Shown piece after piece: positions 9,022 through 19,789 of a DNA stretch of 50,599 nucleotides. Each line of letters opens with the position of its first letter. The first letter of the stretch is position 1. Source of the DNA: Spirogloea muscicola. Taxonomy: Eukaryota; Streptophyta; Zygnematophyceae; Spirogloeales; Spirogloeaceae. The stretch covers positions 363,531-414,129 of the forward strand of contig WELB01000105.1 of NCBI GenBank assembly GCA_009602725.1, in the 5' to 3' direction. The translations under genes and the position numbers were made by a program. The notes below the pieces were generated by a model, which was not told the DNA's origin, made no database searches, and saw nothing but the letters and a program-made list of their open reading frames with translations.

Positions 9022-12000
9022 TCAATACCCGCGGGTGAGCAACATCAGGTCAGAGTAGCTCGAAGCTGGAAAAGATGCAGGCAGACGAGACCCAAAAGCA
9101 GCAACAATAGCACGGCCCGCGCGCGAGTGGATGGCATGAGCGAGGGAGCGTTGAAGGGACACGGAGAGCTGCATCCGGAAGACCTGGGCCAGGGAGCCGG
9201 CCACGTTGAAGCCGGGCAGCCCCCCTGGCGGATCCGGCCCCCGCTCGATGGCCTGCCGAGCAAGCCGCTAAAGGAGATCCAGCCAGCCGCTGCCATAAGC
9301 CCCCGTGGACGTCGATGGCAAGGGCCGCGACTTCATCGCCTGTGGGGTGATCTGCATACTTCCGCCTCTTGCCCCGGGCCGCCAAAGCAACCGCATGCCC
9401 AGCGGTCGCCGCCGACTTGGAGGGGTTGGCGGAGTCGACACAGTCCGCGGTCACCACATCCGCGATGATACGCGGACCGCCGCCGGACGGGATGGCGACT
9501 AGGTCGGCGCGCCGGGTGTGGAGCTGACCATCGGCGCCGCGCACGGTGGGCATTATCAACGTGTGCTCCACGGCCACCTTGTAGCCCGCCTCGCTAAAGA
9601 CACCCTGCATGCCGTCCCTGAGAAGGTCATGGGATCCGGTCCTATTGCCGCCGTGGGCACAATGGAGCATGTGGGCCGCCAGCTCCGCAGGGTCGGTGTG
9701 GCGGGCACCGCACTCGCATTGCATGACTCCAATGAGGCAGGGGGGGAGGAGGCCCAGAAGCCGGTGGGCCGCTGTCCTGTAGCCTGCGTCAGGCATGGTG
9801 AGAGCCGCGTAGATGGGGACCGCGGGTACCCACGCCGCCGCCCCGGGGGAGGAGGCTGAGAGGAGCCAGGCACGCCCTCGAATGCCTTGCGGCGGAAGGA
9901 GCTCCACCACCCGGTCATAGGCCGCTTTGTCCACAAGCGCAGGGTAGCGGGCCTGGGCCCGCAGGTCGGGGGTGTGCGCGAGGTGGATGAACGAAACAAC
10001 CTGCTTCGACATGTCGGGGTGGGCCGCCAGGAGCCCTTTGCGGGCAGCGCGGAGAGCAGTCTGGAAGGGCAGCGAGCCGTTCTCCACCTCAGCCACCACC
10101 CGCTCTAAGGTGTGGATATCGTGAGCTTGGAACTGCTGGCTGATGGGTGCGGCGACCTGCGCCCTGCTGCCCAGATAGGCGGCCTCGCAGGCACGGGCGA
10201 CTGGGCGGCAGCCCAGACCGCCGCGACTGGCAGGCAGGCTAGCCTGCAGCAGCGCGGCTGGCGTGGTGAGGAAGCCGGGGTGCTGGAGGAGAGTGGCAGT
10301 GCTCGCCCGAATGCCAGAGTCAAAAGCCGCGTACGACGCCTTCACCGCCGGGGAGGGAGGGAGGACGCGGGCCAGGTTGTGCGGACGCTGGGCAATGCAC
10401 CTGGTCAGCATATTGGTCGCCAGCTGCATGTCTTGCAGCGTGTGAAGGGGGTCCGCCCGCCGGAGGTGCTCCAGCAGTCGTGCCTGGAGCTGCTCCACCA
10501 CAAAGGCTGGGGAGCCTATGGGGGCGCCGAGGAGGGTGAAGCCCCCAACTGGTGTCTGGCAGCCCGAGGGCAAGCACAGGTGGGCTGGGGGGCCCTGGGG
10601 AGACCAAGCACTGCATTTGGCTGCGCGGATGCCCAAGCCGATCGCGCCTAGCTGCACCTCAAGGGTGCCAAAGGCTGCCACGACGTCGTCTGGCGGCCCC
10701 ACCAGCGTTGTGTCATCGGCATGCGTGGAAGTGTGGACCCCGGGGTGAGCCGCGACCGTGGCCAGCAGCGCACGGTTGTGGGCCAGCGCGTAGTACAGCC
10801 CAGCCAGCGGATCCCCTTGGCGCACGTCTGTGGAGGAATGAAGGACCTCCTCCACCCCATGCCCTGTCTGCCACAGCAAGTCGCTTGGCTGACCATAGCC
10901 CAGCCTGATGAAGGGTAGGAGGCTGGGGAAGGCCGCCTTCAGCTCCTCTGCGATGACATCCCGGTCTGCGCTGTTGTATGCATTCCGGAGATCCACGCCA
11001 AGGCCATCCAGCCGGGGTTCAGGTCCAAGGCGGCCCATACGCCGTGCCCCACCACCTCGCCGCCGCTCCGCAGCCCCGCGCCGAACTGGTGGGGCGCCAG
11101 GTGTTCCTGGGCCAGCCCCGCATGCTGTTGCCATAGCGCGCAGCCCACCAGGCGGTAGAGCACTTCGCCAACGGCAATGGGCCTGACCCCCCCATTGGCC
11201 TCGCTGAGGGCCAGCAGCTTGCTGGTGCAGATGACGCTGCGGATGCTGGCCGGGACCTGGTCGCGAGTAAGGAGCTGGCAAACCTGGTTGAGCGCCTGGA
11301 AGTCACTTGGATCTCCCTCCAGGAAGAGCTCGCGGAGATGCTCGGTGAGAACGTGTGGCGGACCTCCAGCGGCTGCGCGGCGGCTGCTCTGCAAAGCCTG
11401 CCGAAGGGCGTCGGTGTCGAGGGCCACCTCCTCCGGCGGTGCGAAGGTGGCCAGCCACGGAGGCAGGGGGGAGCGGGCCTCCGGGTGCAGGGACGCCAGG
11501 GCCGCCCGTGGTTGGCGCCAGCGCCGAGTCGTCGAGGGCCTGGACTGCCCTGGACAGCTCGCCGCATGCCCGAAGCGCAATGCCCGGCGGACGTTGGCGG
11601 CCTTGTCTGGCGCTGCCCGCTCATCGCCTCGAGTTGCAGTCGAGGCGGCCACCGTTGCATCATGGTGCACCAGGAGCGCCTCCCAATGGCCGCCCTCAAA
11701 CAGCTGGATGCGCTCCAGGAGGAGCTGCTGGCCCTGCCCGCGGCCGTTGTGGGGGACGCGCCCGAGCAGCAGCCGGGGGAAGAGGAGGAAAGCCTCCCAG
11801 ACCGCCTCATCCCAGTGGTCTCGGACAATCCGTTGCATCGCAGGGCGGAGAGCGCGACGGATGTGCGGAAGTATCCAGCGGGGGACGTGGCCGACGAGCG
11901 GGAGGGCCGCCTGGTGGTGGACGGCAGCCAGGTCGAGGCCGGCCAGCCACTGCCAGTGCTGGGGCGTGGGCGGGGACGGCGCGGGAGGGACTGGCCGGCC

Positions 12001-12985
12001 TGGCCGGCCCCGGCGGCCATCACCCGCCGCTGCACCACGCGCCTGCTCCGCACGGTTGTTGTTGCACGCGCACGCTCTCTCGTGGGTGGCCCGGCCGGAC
12101 AGCGTGGTGTAGGTCTTCTGGCACAAATGGCACCGTGGTGGTTCGGGCGAGGGAGGTGGGGGCGGTGGCAGTGGCGCTGGCTCGCTCGGCGAGGGTGGAG
12201 GCGGCGGCGACGGAGGCGGCGTCGATGGCTGGCTCGACGGTGGTGGGTGCTAGGGTAGCGGTGGCGACGACGGCGGCGAAGGCGGCGACGGCGGCGGCGG
12301 CGACGGCGGTGGGGACGGCGGCTCTGTTACCACGGGAGGCAAACTCACAGGAATACGAGGGGTAGCATCGCACTCATGGGACAAGGCACCCTGCGGAGAG
12401 ACCGGGTTCACCTCGGGGGGCCCTTCATGTCTCGAGGCGGAGTCAATAAAGCAGGTGCCCCACACATCTCTGGGGCGGGAGGCGGTATATGATCCTCCGA
12501 GTGATGCTCCTGAGCAGGGACGGCCTGGACAGAGACGGTGGGGCCGCAAGCCGTGACTGCCACAGCCGGCGCCGCGACGGCGAGGCCGGCGCGCTTCAAG
12601 CAGGAGTGCGCATGAATTGCAAGACCATGCGCATTCTTGCAGACGTTCGGACAGCGGGGGCACCGCACGCCCTCGGAGTCCGCACGCGATGGGGGCGGCG
12701 GCGGCGGGGATGGGGGGGGCGATGGCGGCGTTGCGGTGGACGTCGTTGGCGTGTGGAGAGGGAGTGGCAGCGGCGACGGCGCCAGAGCGGGCCTGCAGAC
12801 GGAGCGGACGCAGGAGGCGGCGAGAACGGCGGGGAGCGGCGACGGCGATGGAGGCGGAGGCGGAGGCGCGGAGCAGCGCTGCCGCTCCAGCCTGATTCTG
12901 GGACACGGCGGCCTGACCGCCTCGCACAAATGCTTCGCCTGGAGCGACTCCTGGAGCAACTCGGCGCTCAGAAAGAAAATTTCGT
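9022..12985 (-). mobile_element. Element A: nearly full-length, frameshifted RLE non-LTR retrotransposon
   Basis: On the minus strand, from 5' to 3': a first zinc finger (CPRCPNVCKNAHGLAIHAH..C, near 12680-12615), a Pro-rich linker with triplet repeats and stop codons, a second finger (CHLCQKTYTTLSGRATHERA, near 12130), and an RT N-terminal region (12126 to about 11015). A frameshift at about 11010 follows. The next frame holds RT palm motifs (GVDLRNAYNSADRDVIAEEL; RQGDPLAG; HADDTTLVGP; GLGIRAAKCSAW), the CCHC knuckle (CECG...HMLHC) and the RLE core (RRADLVAIPSGGGPRIIADV). A second shift near 9290 restores the C-terminus (VFRMQLSVSLQRSLAHAIHS ... SYSDLMLLTRGY, stop near 9022). The order is that of R2-like elements, which reverse-transcribe at a nicked target. 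With at least two frameshifts plus N-terminal disruptions it is not expected to be active. Its 5' end abuts the 3' tail of Y1 in the same orientation. Confidence 0.88.
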
Positions 12986-13002
12986 GTATAAGAAACAAAT
13001 GT

Positions 13003-13985
13003 AGGCCAAATGGCCAAGTACAAAGGCAAGCACATCTAAAGATCTACATAACCTACAGCAGATTGACCCGCTCAATAACCACTGTCAAAACATAAAGGGT
13101 ACTAATCGATGCATAAATATTAGATGCCAGAAACGGAGCCCTTCTGCCACCAACTAGAGCTCGCCCAGCTTTCTGGTGCAAGGCACAAGCCTGAGCACGC
13201 TGCAAACAGGCCGAAACTCGTCGTCGCAAGAGCGACAGATATGCAGCTGGCAAGCCCATCTCAGCCGGAAACACATCTGCACGTCGAGTGTAGCCTAGAT
13301 TGGCAATGTTTTGAAGCAGAGTGTGGAAACGAGGACCCAGACAGCCATAGATGTCGATTGCCGCTGGCAGGAGCTGATCGCATTGGAGGTAATCGGAGTA
13401 GTGCCGCAGTTTTCTTTGTTCTGCACCGCCCACTGCATGCCCAGCGATGTGTGTCGATGCTGGGCCCTTATATGCCTCCATAACAACAACGTCGACCAGG
13501 GCGCGTTGTCCACCACCAGGTTGCACGCCCACAATGTCGAGTGTGCGGCGATGATGACGTCCCTGGGCGTCCGTGGTGATAGGCATGATATTGTTGACTT
13601 CCACGACCGCTCGGTAGCCGGCGTCGCGCATCAAGACCGCCAGGGCATCGCAAAGGAGGTTGTGAATGCCCACCACTTCTGGTCCAGTGGGGCATCTCAG
13701 CATGTGAGTGGCGAGCACAGCACCCTCTGCACGGAAGCCGCACTCGCACTGGCGCACCCCAATCAGGCAGTTAGGTGGGAGGCCGAGGAAGAGTTGAAGC
13801 GATGTCCGAAAGGCCTCGGAGCTGATGCTGAAGGCGTTGGCGACGGGGGGAGAGGTGATCCAGTCAGTGGCACCAGGTGTGGCCAGAGAAGAAAGTCTTG
13901 CCAAGCTCCTTGGATTGTTCTGAATCTCTGGCAGCCTCCTCAACCTTCTGCGGCGTTCGTCTTCCACTGCCGTAACCAGTCTCAA
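13003..13985 (-). mobile_element. Y1: 5'-truncated Y-family RLE retroelement
   Basis: One open frame of 310 codons (13985-13053) covers the C-terminal third of a retroelement protein: the knuckle CECGFRAEGAVLATHMLRC, the RLE core RRTLDIVGVQPGGGQRALVD followed by VVVMEAYKG, and the C-terminal domain (RVSACLQRAQACALHQKAGR). A small lesion at the very end replaces TRGY-stop with TVVIERVNLL. The Y-type 3' tail (GGCCAAATGGCCAAGTACAA in plus orientation) reaches to about 12990. The reverse transcriptase is missing, as expected of 5' truncation. Confidence 0.85.
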
Positions 13986-14114
13986 TTGTATCCCTCTATC
14001 AGAGGCTTGCTTGAGCGAGGGCGGAGAATGGCGTGAGTAGGGGTTGGAGAGAGGGGAAAGAGCTGATTACTGAGTCGCGGATGCTCCTCAGATCCGCTTG
14101 GAAGGGGGGGGGAG

Positions 14115-14825
14115 AGAAGGCGCGCGGGGCGCATGAATTGAAAGGGAGGCCAATTCAAGCCAATACATTGTTCAGGCAGAGTCGAGTGCAGACTAAACAA
14201 TGCTACATAATACGGAGACCTAATCTAAGGTACCTAAGATGACATTAGTACCCACGGGTGAGCACAAACAAATCTGACAAGCTAACTTGGGGAGCTGGAG
14301 CGCCGCCACGAAAGCCGGAGGCCTGACTTAGAGCACGCCCTGCACGTTGATGAAGAGCCAATGCTTGCGAGCGCTGCAAAGGGGAAGGAGCCTTCCTCCA
14401 CATTGCGTACAGGGTCGTGGAGGCAAGGGAAGCGCATGGGGAGCAGGGAGGCGATCTGGTGCCAGCAGCCCAGGAAGGCTGCTTGCGCCGTCTGCTCCAG
14501 CGACCGGCAGCCAAGGCCGCCCATGCGAGTAGGGAGGGAAGCCTGGAGGGAAGCTGAAGCTGAGGGGAAAGATGAAGAATGTTGTAGGGATGCCAGGGAC
14601 TGCTGAAGGGAGTCATCATATTCCTTGTAGAGCTCCGCCACCATGCCCAATGGGGCGACTGTCCGTTGCAGATAGCAAGCCCGTTGGCCGATGCAGCGGG
14701 TGAGGATGGCCAACGCAAGCTGCGTGTCCCCAAGGAGGGGAAGGGAAGGGAGGGGGGCGAGGTCTTTTTGAAGGCGTTCCCGCAAGTCCACCGCCACGTG
14801 AGCTGGTGTACCGAAGGGGACCTCC
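14115..14825 (-). mobile_element. X1: X-family RLE retroelement fragment with internal deletion
   Basis: The minus-strand frame from about 14825 encodes part of the RT thumb and following region (LLGDTQLALAILTRCIGQRA; SLPTRMGGLGCRSLEQTAQA; EEGSFPF). It jumps directly to the extreme C-terminus (LQRSQALALHQRAGRAL ... VSLSDLFVLTRGY), ending at 14245. Roughly 330 codons, including the knuckle and RLE domain, are deleted. The X-type 3' tail (plus-strand text AAGGCGCGCGGGGCGCATGA) follows to about 14115. Confidence 0.8.
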
Positions 14826-14829
14826 AGAG

Positions 14830-15325
14830 GGCCCAGCATCAACACACATTGCTGGGCACGCAGTGGGCGGAGCAGAGCAAAGAAAACGGCGGCATTACTC
14901 CGATTACCCCCAATGCGATCAACTCCTGCCAGCTGCAATCGACATCTTTGGCTGTCTGGGTCCTCGCTTCCACACTGCTTCAGAACATTGCCAATCTAGG
15001 CTACACTCGACGCGCAGATGTGTTTCCGGCTGAGATGGGCTTGCCAGCTGCATATCTGTCGCTCTTGCGACGTCGAGTTTCGGCCTGTTTGCAGCGTGCT
15101 CAGGCTAGTGCCTTGCACCAGAAAGCTGGGCGAGCTCTAGTAGGTGGCAGAAGGGCTCCGTTCCTGGCATCTAGTATTCATGCATCGAGTAGTGACCTTT
15201 ATGTTTTGACCCGTGGTTATTGAGCGGGTCAATCTGCTGTAGGTTATGTAGATTTTTAGATGTGCTTGCCTTTGTACCTGGCCATTTGGCCTACATTTCT
15301 TTCTAATACACGATCTCTTTTCCAG
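14830..15325 (+). mobile_element. Y2: 5'-truncated Y-family retroelement end
   Basis: Plus-strand Y-family 3' end. The coding remnant starts at codons for ASTHIAGHAVGGAEQRK and has frame lesions. It continues with TRRADVFPAEMGLPAAYLSL and ends SSDLYVLTRGY with stop at 15223. The Y tail follows (GGTTATGTAGATTTTTAGAT, then GTACCTGGCCATTTGGCC) and ends near TAATACACGA at 15319. It is head-to-head with X1. Confidence 0.8.
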
Positions 15326-15590
15326 AGGTCTATGGCCCGGGCGTTGCACCTTCGTGCCGGCAGAGCCCTCGCTGCTGCCTCTGATTCTGGCCAGGGTACC
15401 CACTTCCACGAGCCTAGCATCTCCGACCTGCAGCTGCTTAGCAGAGGTTACTGAGTGATTTGTAGCTGCTTTGTTTCTCTGTGTGCTTGTTTTCCTTAGC
15501 GCTTCCCCTGGCCCCCTTCTCGTACTCTGTTCATTCTTTTCTGGGCTGGCTTTTCCAGCCCCTATTCTCAATAGGCGAGCTTTCCTTGAG
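15326..15590 (+). mobile_element. Z-family 3' end with hairpin tail
   Basis: Begins within codons for QRSMARALHLRAGRALAAAS and ends SISDLQLLSRGY with stop at 15454. The Z-type 3' UTR follows: CTTAGCGCTTCCCCTGGCCC, CGTACTCTGTTCATTC and the hairpin CTGGGCTGGCTTTTCCAGCC at about 15541-15560, then CTCAATAGGCGAGC. This copy shows that the hairpin repeat is the 3' UTR of a coding retroelement. Confidence 0.8.
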
Positions 15591-15900
15591 GATGGCCAGC
15601 CCATTGGCAGGGGTCTGACAGCCGTGGGGGAGCTGAAGGTTGACAGGGAGACCGTGTGGGGACCAGGCCACGCTCTTGGACGGGCAAACCCGGAGGCCCA
15701 TCAGGTCCAATCCGCGAACGAGCAAGGGAAAGGGGAAGCACTAAGCGATGCGTAGCTGCTTTGTTTCTTTGTTGATTGTTTTCCTTAGCGCTTCCCCTGG
15801 CCCCCTTCTCGTACTTTCTTCATTCTTTTTTGGGCTGGCTTTTCGAGCCCCTATCCTCAATGGACGAGCTCTTTCTACTAAGAAAGACAAGCACAAAAAG
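15591..15900. mobile_element. RT fragment (minus) and second Z tail (plus)
   Basis: On the minus strand 15725-15600 encodes a short piece of reverse transcriptase after the catalytic motif (GLRVCPSKSVAWSPHGLPVN and PHGCQTPANGLAIL), colinear with element A. A second plus-strand Z 3' UTR follows at about 15755-15890 (CTTCCCCTGGCCCCCTTCTC, hairpin near 15832-15851). Confidence 0.7.
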
Positions 15901-15959
15901 AAACAAAGCAGCTGCTCACAGACTATGTAGCAGGTGCAGGAGATTGCATAATTCACAAA

Positions 15960-16620
15960 GTATGCAGCCTTGCTTTGGTTGAAATGGAGGCAATACCTGA
16001 TGATGCGCTCTCAGGATGTCCACTTCTCGCAAGTACAGCTGCATGCCCTGATATGCCAAGTCAGCTTTGAGCTTGCCCTGTCAAGAGGCCTCTACAGCAA
16101 AGTACTTTGGGAGGACCTTCCAGATGTGATTGTGCGCCTGCAACAGCAGGCGTGTAGCCCAAAGAGGACAACCATTGCTGGTTGTGAAGGGCGTCCGTTA
16201 TTTGGACAAGTAGCTGCACGGCTTCATTCCACTTCAATATCGTCGGCTCAATGACGACATTGAAAGGCCGCGGCCGCGTAGCCTCAATGTACTACTCAAT
16301 CCATGGTTTCGACCTTCTTAGACGCTAGCATTGCCCCATGGCTTGCGTTACGGGCCATGGGTGATACTGTCCCCCTCATGAAGTTGGACGTGGAGAAGAG
16401 CCACGAGTGCTGGAATTGTCATTCTGACCACGGCAATGGACACTGACAATGTACCGAATCTTCCGTAAAAGCATAGGGAGAAGGATAGCAGCTACCACTG
16501 TTGCAAAGCAGGAGTGGCCATGCAGGGCGGTGCTTGATGCAGATTGCTTCGGCGTTCTCTTGAGGATGTCAAGCCACAGGACGTCAACTGCCATAACATG
16601 TTGATAGGTCAGATTGCACA
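15960..16620 (-). pseudogene. METTL21-like methyltransferase pseudogene, unit 1
   Basis: Aligns by eye with exon 3 of the intact gene at 38556-39814. Plus-strand CGCAAGTACAGCTGCATGCC (16028-16047) matches CAGCAAGTACAGCTGCACGC at the end of exon 3. GGGAGGACCTTCCAGATGTG and AGCCCAAAGAGGACAACC match the middle, and TTCAATGTCGTCATTGAGCC (complement) matches the F-D-V-V-I-A-A-D region. Further on, 16540-16610 may be a decayed exon 2. Frames are broken. It is the likely partner of BTB-1, separated from it by the transposon block 7260-15950. Confidence 0.6.
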
Positions 16621-17060
16621 CAAAGGGGTGACATGTCAGGGTCTACGTGGCAGGCAGAATAAAGCAAACCAAGTGTGGACAATAGAGTAGCGCAGTGATG
16701 ATGGCAAGAGTATCAACAGCTCACATGGTGCGAATTCAGGAAGTTGCGACGAAAAACCAGCTGCCGCATTCCTGCTATTACAGCAGCCGCTTTCCTTCTG
16801 CACAAGCGCGTGCAGGGAACTCGCGAGAAAATTTGAAGTATGCGGCTGCTCGTCTGTAAAGAGAGGCTGTAACAACCAGCCAGGTGCATCAGAGGGTGTT
16901 CATGACTGTATCACCGGAGCCACAGGCTAGGCAGACAGGGCGCTCTTTGTACCCCCGTGTCAGCAACAGGAAGTCAGATGAGCATGAATGAATGCGGCAG
17001 CTGATGAGATATGGAAAGAAGAGGCTGTTAGTGAGCTGAGGGGAGGACGAGAGAGGGTGT
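16621..17060 (-). mobile_element. W-type 3' end fragment
   Basis: The plus-strand text at about 16945-16985 (CCCCGTGTCAGCAACAGGAA then GTCAGATGAG) is the complement of codons ending SSDFLLLTRGY-stop. The W tail runs down to about 16845 (GTGTTCATGACTG, AACCAGCCAGGTGCATCAGA). Bases 16621-16840 have no feature that I recognise. Confidence 0.6.
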
Positions 17061-17069
17061 CATGAGAAA

Positions 17070-17690
17070 GAGAAGGCGCGCGGTGGGCATGAATGGAAAG
17101 GGTGGCCACTTCAGGCCATTACAAAGCTCAGGCAAAAGGTAGTGCAGAAAGGGGGGCTACATAATGGGAAGCCCTATGCTAAGGTGGCTGAGGTAACAGT
17201 AACTCCAGTACCCAGTGGTGAGCACGCGCACATGAGCATTTGCAAATCCGACAGGCTAACATGAGGAGCCAGAGCGCCGCCATGCAAGCGGGTGGCCTGA
17301 CTGAGAGCACGCTCAGCACGCTGATGAATTGCCAGAGCTTGCGAGCGCTGCTTAATAAATGAGAGCCGCATTTTGAAATCTGCAACTGCTGCCTGCGAAA
17401 TGCTAGTGTGCCCCAAGCTGCCTGCCCGACTGCGACGACGCGCGTCAACTAGCCCGGACAGTGCTGGATGAGGGAGGACTATTTCAGACCGTAGCCACAG
17501 TCTCCATAGCGTACGGATAGCTGTGGTCTCCTCGGGGGTGGTCGTTGCAATGCCTATCCTCATCAAGCTCTGCGCTGGACGTTGCCCAGCTAGGCACAGT
17601 TGACGTGGGTGCTCCAGCTCTGTATGCGCGATGAGTACAACGTCCAGGAGCAGGCGAGGGTGGTGGGCTTTACCTCTGAGGCGAGGTGTC
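17070..17690 (-). mobile_element. X-family RLE retroelement end, decayed
   Basis: From about 17690 the minus strand encodes PRLLLDVVLIAHTELEHPR (RLE core), then a degraded stretch with LVDARRRSRAGSLGHTSISQ, the C-terminal QRSQALAIHQRAERALSQA, and VSLSDLQMLM where TRGY has decayed. The X tail occupies about 17160-17070 (plus-strand AGGCGCGCGGTGGGCATGAA). 5'-truncated within the endonuclease domain. Confidence 0.75.
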
Positions 17691-17839
17691 GTGCTGTATC
17701 CCGTCGACGAGCTTCTTCATGTCGACCTGACTCAGACAGCTGACACTGGCTGACACGTGGATCTTTTTTTGCTGAGTTACACAATTCTGGATGTGACTCG
17801 AGCCGGGGATGGGGGACCTCTTCCTGGCTTCCCCCCCCC

Positions 17840-18602
17840 TCTTCTTGTACTCTGTTCATTCTTTTTTGGGCTGGCTGTTCCAGCCCATATTCTCAATGGG
17901 CGAGCCCTTCTTCTTCCAGACCGAGGTCGAGGGGACCACTCACCAATGGATGACATGAATGACATGAATGGATGACAACCACAACGAAGCGACTACACTG
18001 GCCTGGCTAAAGAAAGAAGAAAGTGCTCGCCCATTGAGAATAGGGGCTGGAACAACCAGCCCGAAAAAGAATGAACAGAGTACGAGAAGGGGGCCAGGGG
18101 AAGCGCTAAGTAACAGAAACAAAGCTGCTACGAGACACTCAGTAACCCCTGCTAAGCAGCCGCAGATCAGAGATGCTGGGCTCCTGGAAGTGGGTCCCCT
18201 GGCCAGAGCCAGAGGCAGCAGCGAGGGCTCTGCCGGTACGAAGGTGCAGCGCCCGGGCCATGGACCTCTGCAGCGAGACGGCCAGGCGCATTCGATACAC
18301 TTGCGCCAGCGACCCGGCTGCAGGGAAGTCAACCGGCTCCCCATGGAAGCGCCGGGCGATGGTGTGGCGGGCGAGCTGGGTGAGCAGCTCGAGCCACCGA
18401 GCGCCCAGCGCCCCATGAATGTCGATGGCCAACGGGAAGAACTCGTCTTCCCGCGGATGATCCGCGTACTTCAGCTCTTTGGCCCGAGCAGCGCAGGCGA
18501 CCGCATAACCAGCCGTGGTGGCACATTTAGCTGGGTGTGAGCGGTCATAGGCATCAGTAGTCACCACGTCCAGGAGAAGACGTGGCCCGCGGCCTGTCGG
18601 GT
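17840..18602. mobile_element. Z-family RLE end (minus) facing a solitary Z tail (plus)
   Basis: The minus-strand frame from about 18602 encodes PTGRGPRLLLDVVTTDAYD, the C-terminal domain (AGSLAQVYRMRLAVSLQRSM) and ends SISDLRLLSRGY with stop at about 18139. Its tail runs to about 18010 and faces a plus-strand Z tail at about 17840-17925. The two hairpin tails (GGGCTGGTTGTTCCAGCCC and GGGCTGGCTGTTCCAGCCC) form an inverted pair with about 90 bp between them. The Z fragment is 5'-truncated at an adjacent tail repeat (GCGCGGCCAGATTGACTGGT, 18613-18632). Confidence 0.78.
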
Positions 18603-18654
18603 GGTAAAGAAAGCGCGGCCAGATTGACTGGTGCTTGTGAGAGGCCAGCCCCAA

Positions 18655-19420
18655 AGAGAAATGCGCGAGGTGCGCATGAAATTGTAAAGGAGGCCAATTC
18701 TAGCCTTACAAATGTCCTCTTAAATGGGTGCTGAACTGGCTGAGGGGGAACACTAATATCCCGGAAAGAGCACATGCATATCTGACAAGCTATACTGCGG
18801 AGCCAAACCACCACCACGGAAGCCACTAGCCTGGGCTAATGCATGACCAGCACGCTGGTGAATCGCGACTGCCTGGGAGCGCTGTAGACCCAATGATAGC
18901 CGCATTCTATAGCATGCAATGATGGCTTGCGGGACGCTAGAATTGCCTACCCGCCCGACTATGTCGGCGGGCATCAACATGCAGTGCCAGGCGATGGAGG
19001 AGGGAAGACCACTTCGTTCCGTAGCCGCCGTATATGTTCATGGCGCACGGGAAGAAGTGGTCGCCCCAGTGGTGGTCATTACAGTGCCTCTCCTTCTTCC
19101 TCTCCGCATGATGTGTCGTCCAACCTGGCACAGGCGGTGTAGGTGCCCCTGGTCCCAAAAGGACTGGACAAAGTGAAAAGGAGCCGGATGGAGCGGAAAG
19201 CAAGGTACTAATAAGTGCTGAGACGGCAGCAAGGGACTCTCAGTAACATCTAGTCAACAAATTAGCGCCTGGCCAAAGCAACGTCTGCAGAAGAGCTCAC
19301 TTCAGCATCAGCTTGCTATCAGTACCTCTGGGTGGGCCGCCGCCGTGGTGCGCAGTGCGCGCAGATGAGCTATGGGGAAGGAAAAACCACCGGACTTAAG
19401 GACTTCAATCCCGAGAGTGT
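18655..19420 (-). mobile_element. X-family 3' end and a reverse-transcriptase scrap
   Basis: At 18660-19165 (minus) is a broken X-type C-terminus: HHAERKKERHCNDHHWGDHF, then MNIYGGYGTKWSSLLHRLAL, then LQRSQAVAIHQRAGHALAQA and SLSDMHVLFPGY near 18755, followed by the X tail. At about 19420-19308 (minus) GGFSFPIAHLRALRTTAAAH followed by PEVLIAS matches the RT stretch before the catalytic Y-A-D-D of the W element. Bases 19421-19780 hold nothing that I can name. Confidence 0.65.
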
Positions 19421-19789
19421 TGGCGTTGACTATTGCGCACTGCGAGGAGCTCTGCAAGGCGCTCCTAGAAGCTTGTTGCGCTTCAATTTTTTCCTGGAGG
19501 ATTAGTTTACAAGGCGAAATGTCGTTCATAGGCACACAGTGCCGCCCAGCAGTACCGCACCAATGTCTACCGATGTTTGCTTCCCAGCTGCGAGGCATGC
19601 CACTTGCTGTCTTGGGGATTACTGAGTGGCCATCCGTGGTAGCAACTTCTTCTCGATAGCTATGTGCGCTCTTGTCGTGGAGCTTCCTCCTTGACCTCGT
19701 CCATTTACTCCTATCTACCCACCTGTGCAGCTTGTCGCTGAGGCAGGGCAGGAATGAGGAGTCTTTGCGGATCTTGCAGCAACAGCTTG

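Noticed and set aside
8453-9058. 201-codon plus-strand frame with repeated Trp/Gly/Glu units
   Set aside because: It is the translation of the minisatellite and an X tail; the repeat explains the pattern and a stretch is undefined by an N.
11177-12365. Three long plus-strand frames opposite element A
   Set aside because: All are antisense shadows of the RT N-terminal region; they are Arg/Ala/Gly-rich without domain motifs.
14831-14857. Hairpin GCCCAGCA...TGCTGGGC at the 5' end of Y2 as a general RT stop signal
   Set aside because: Y3 carries the same hairpin but continues at least 30 bp further 5', so a common truncation point is not supported.
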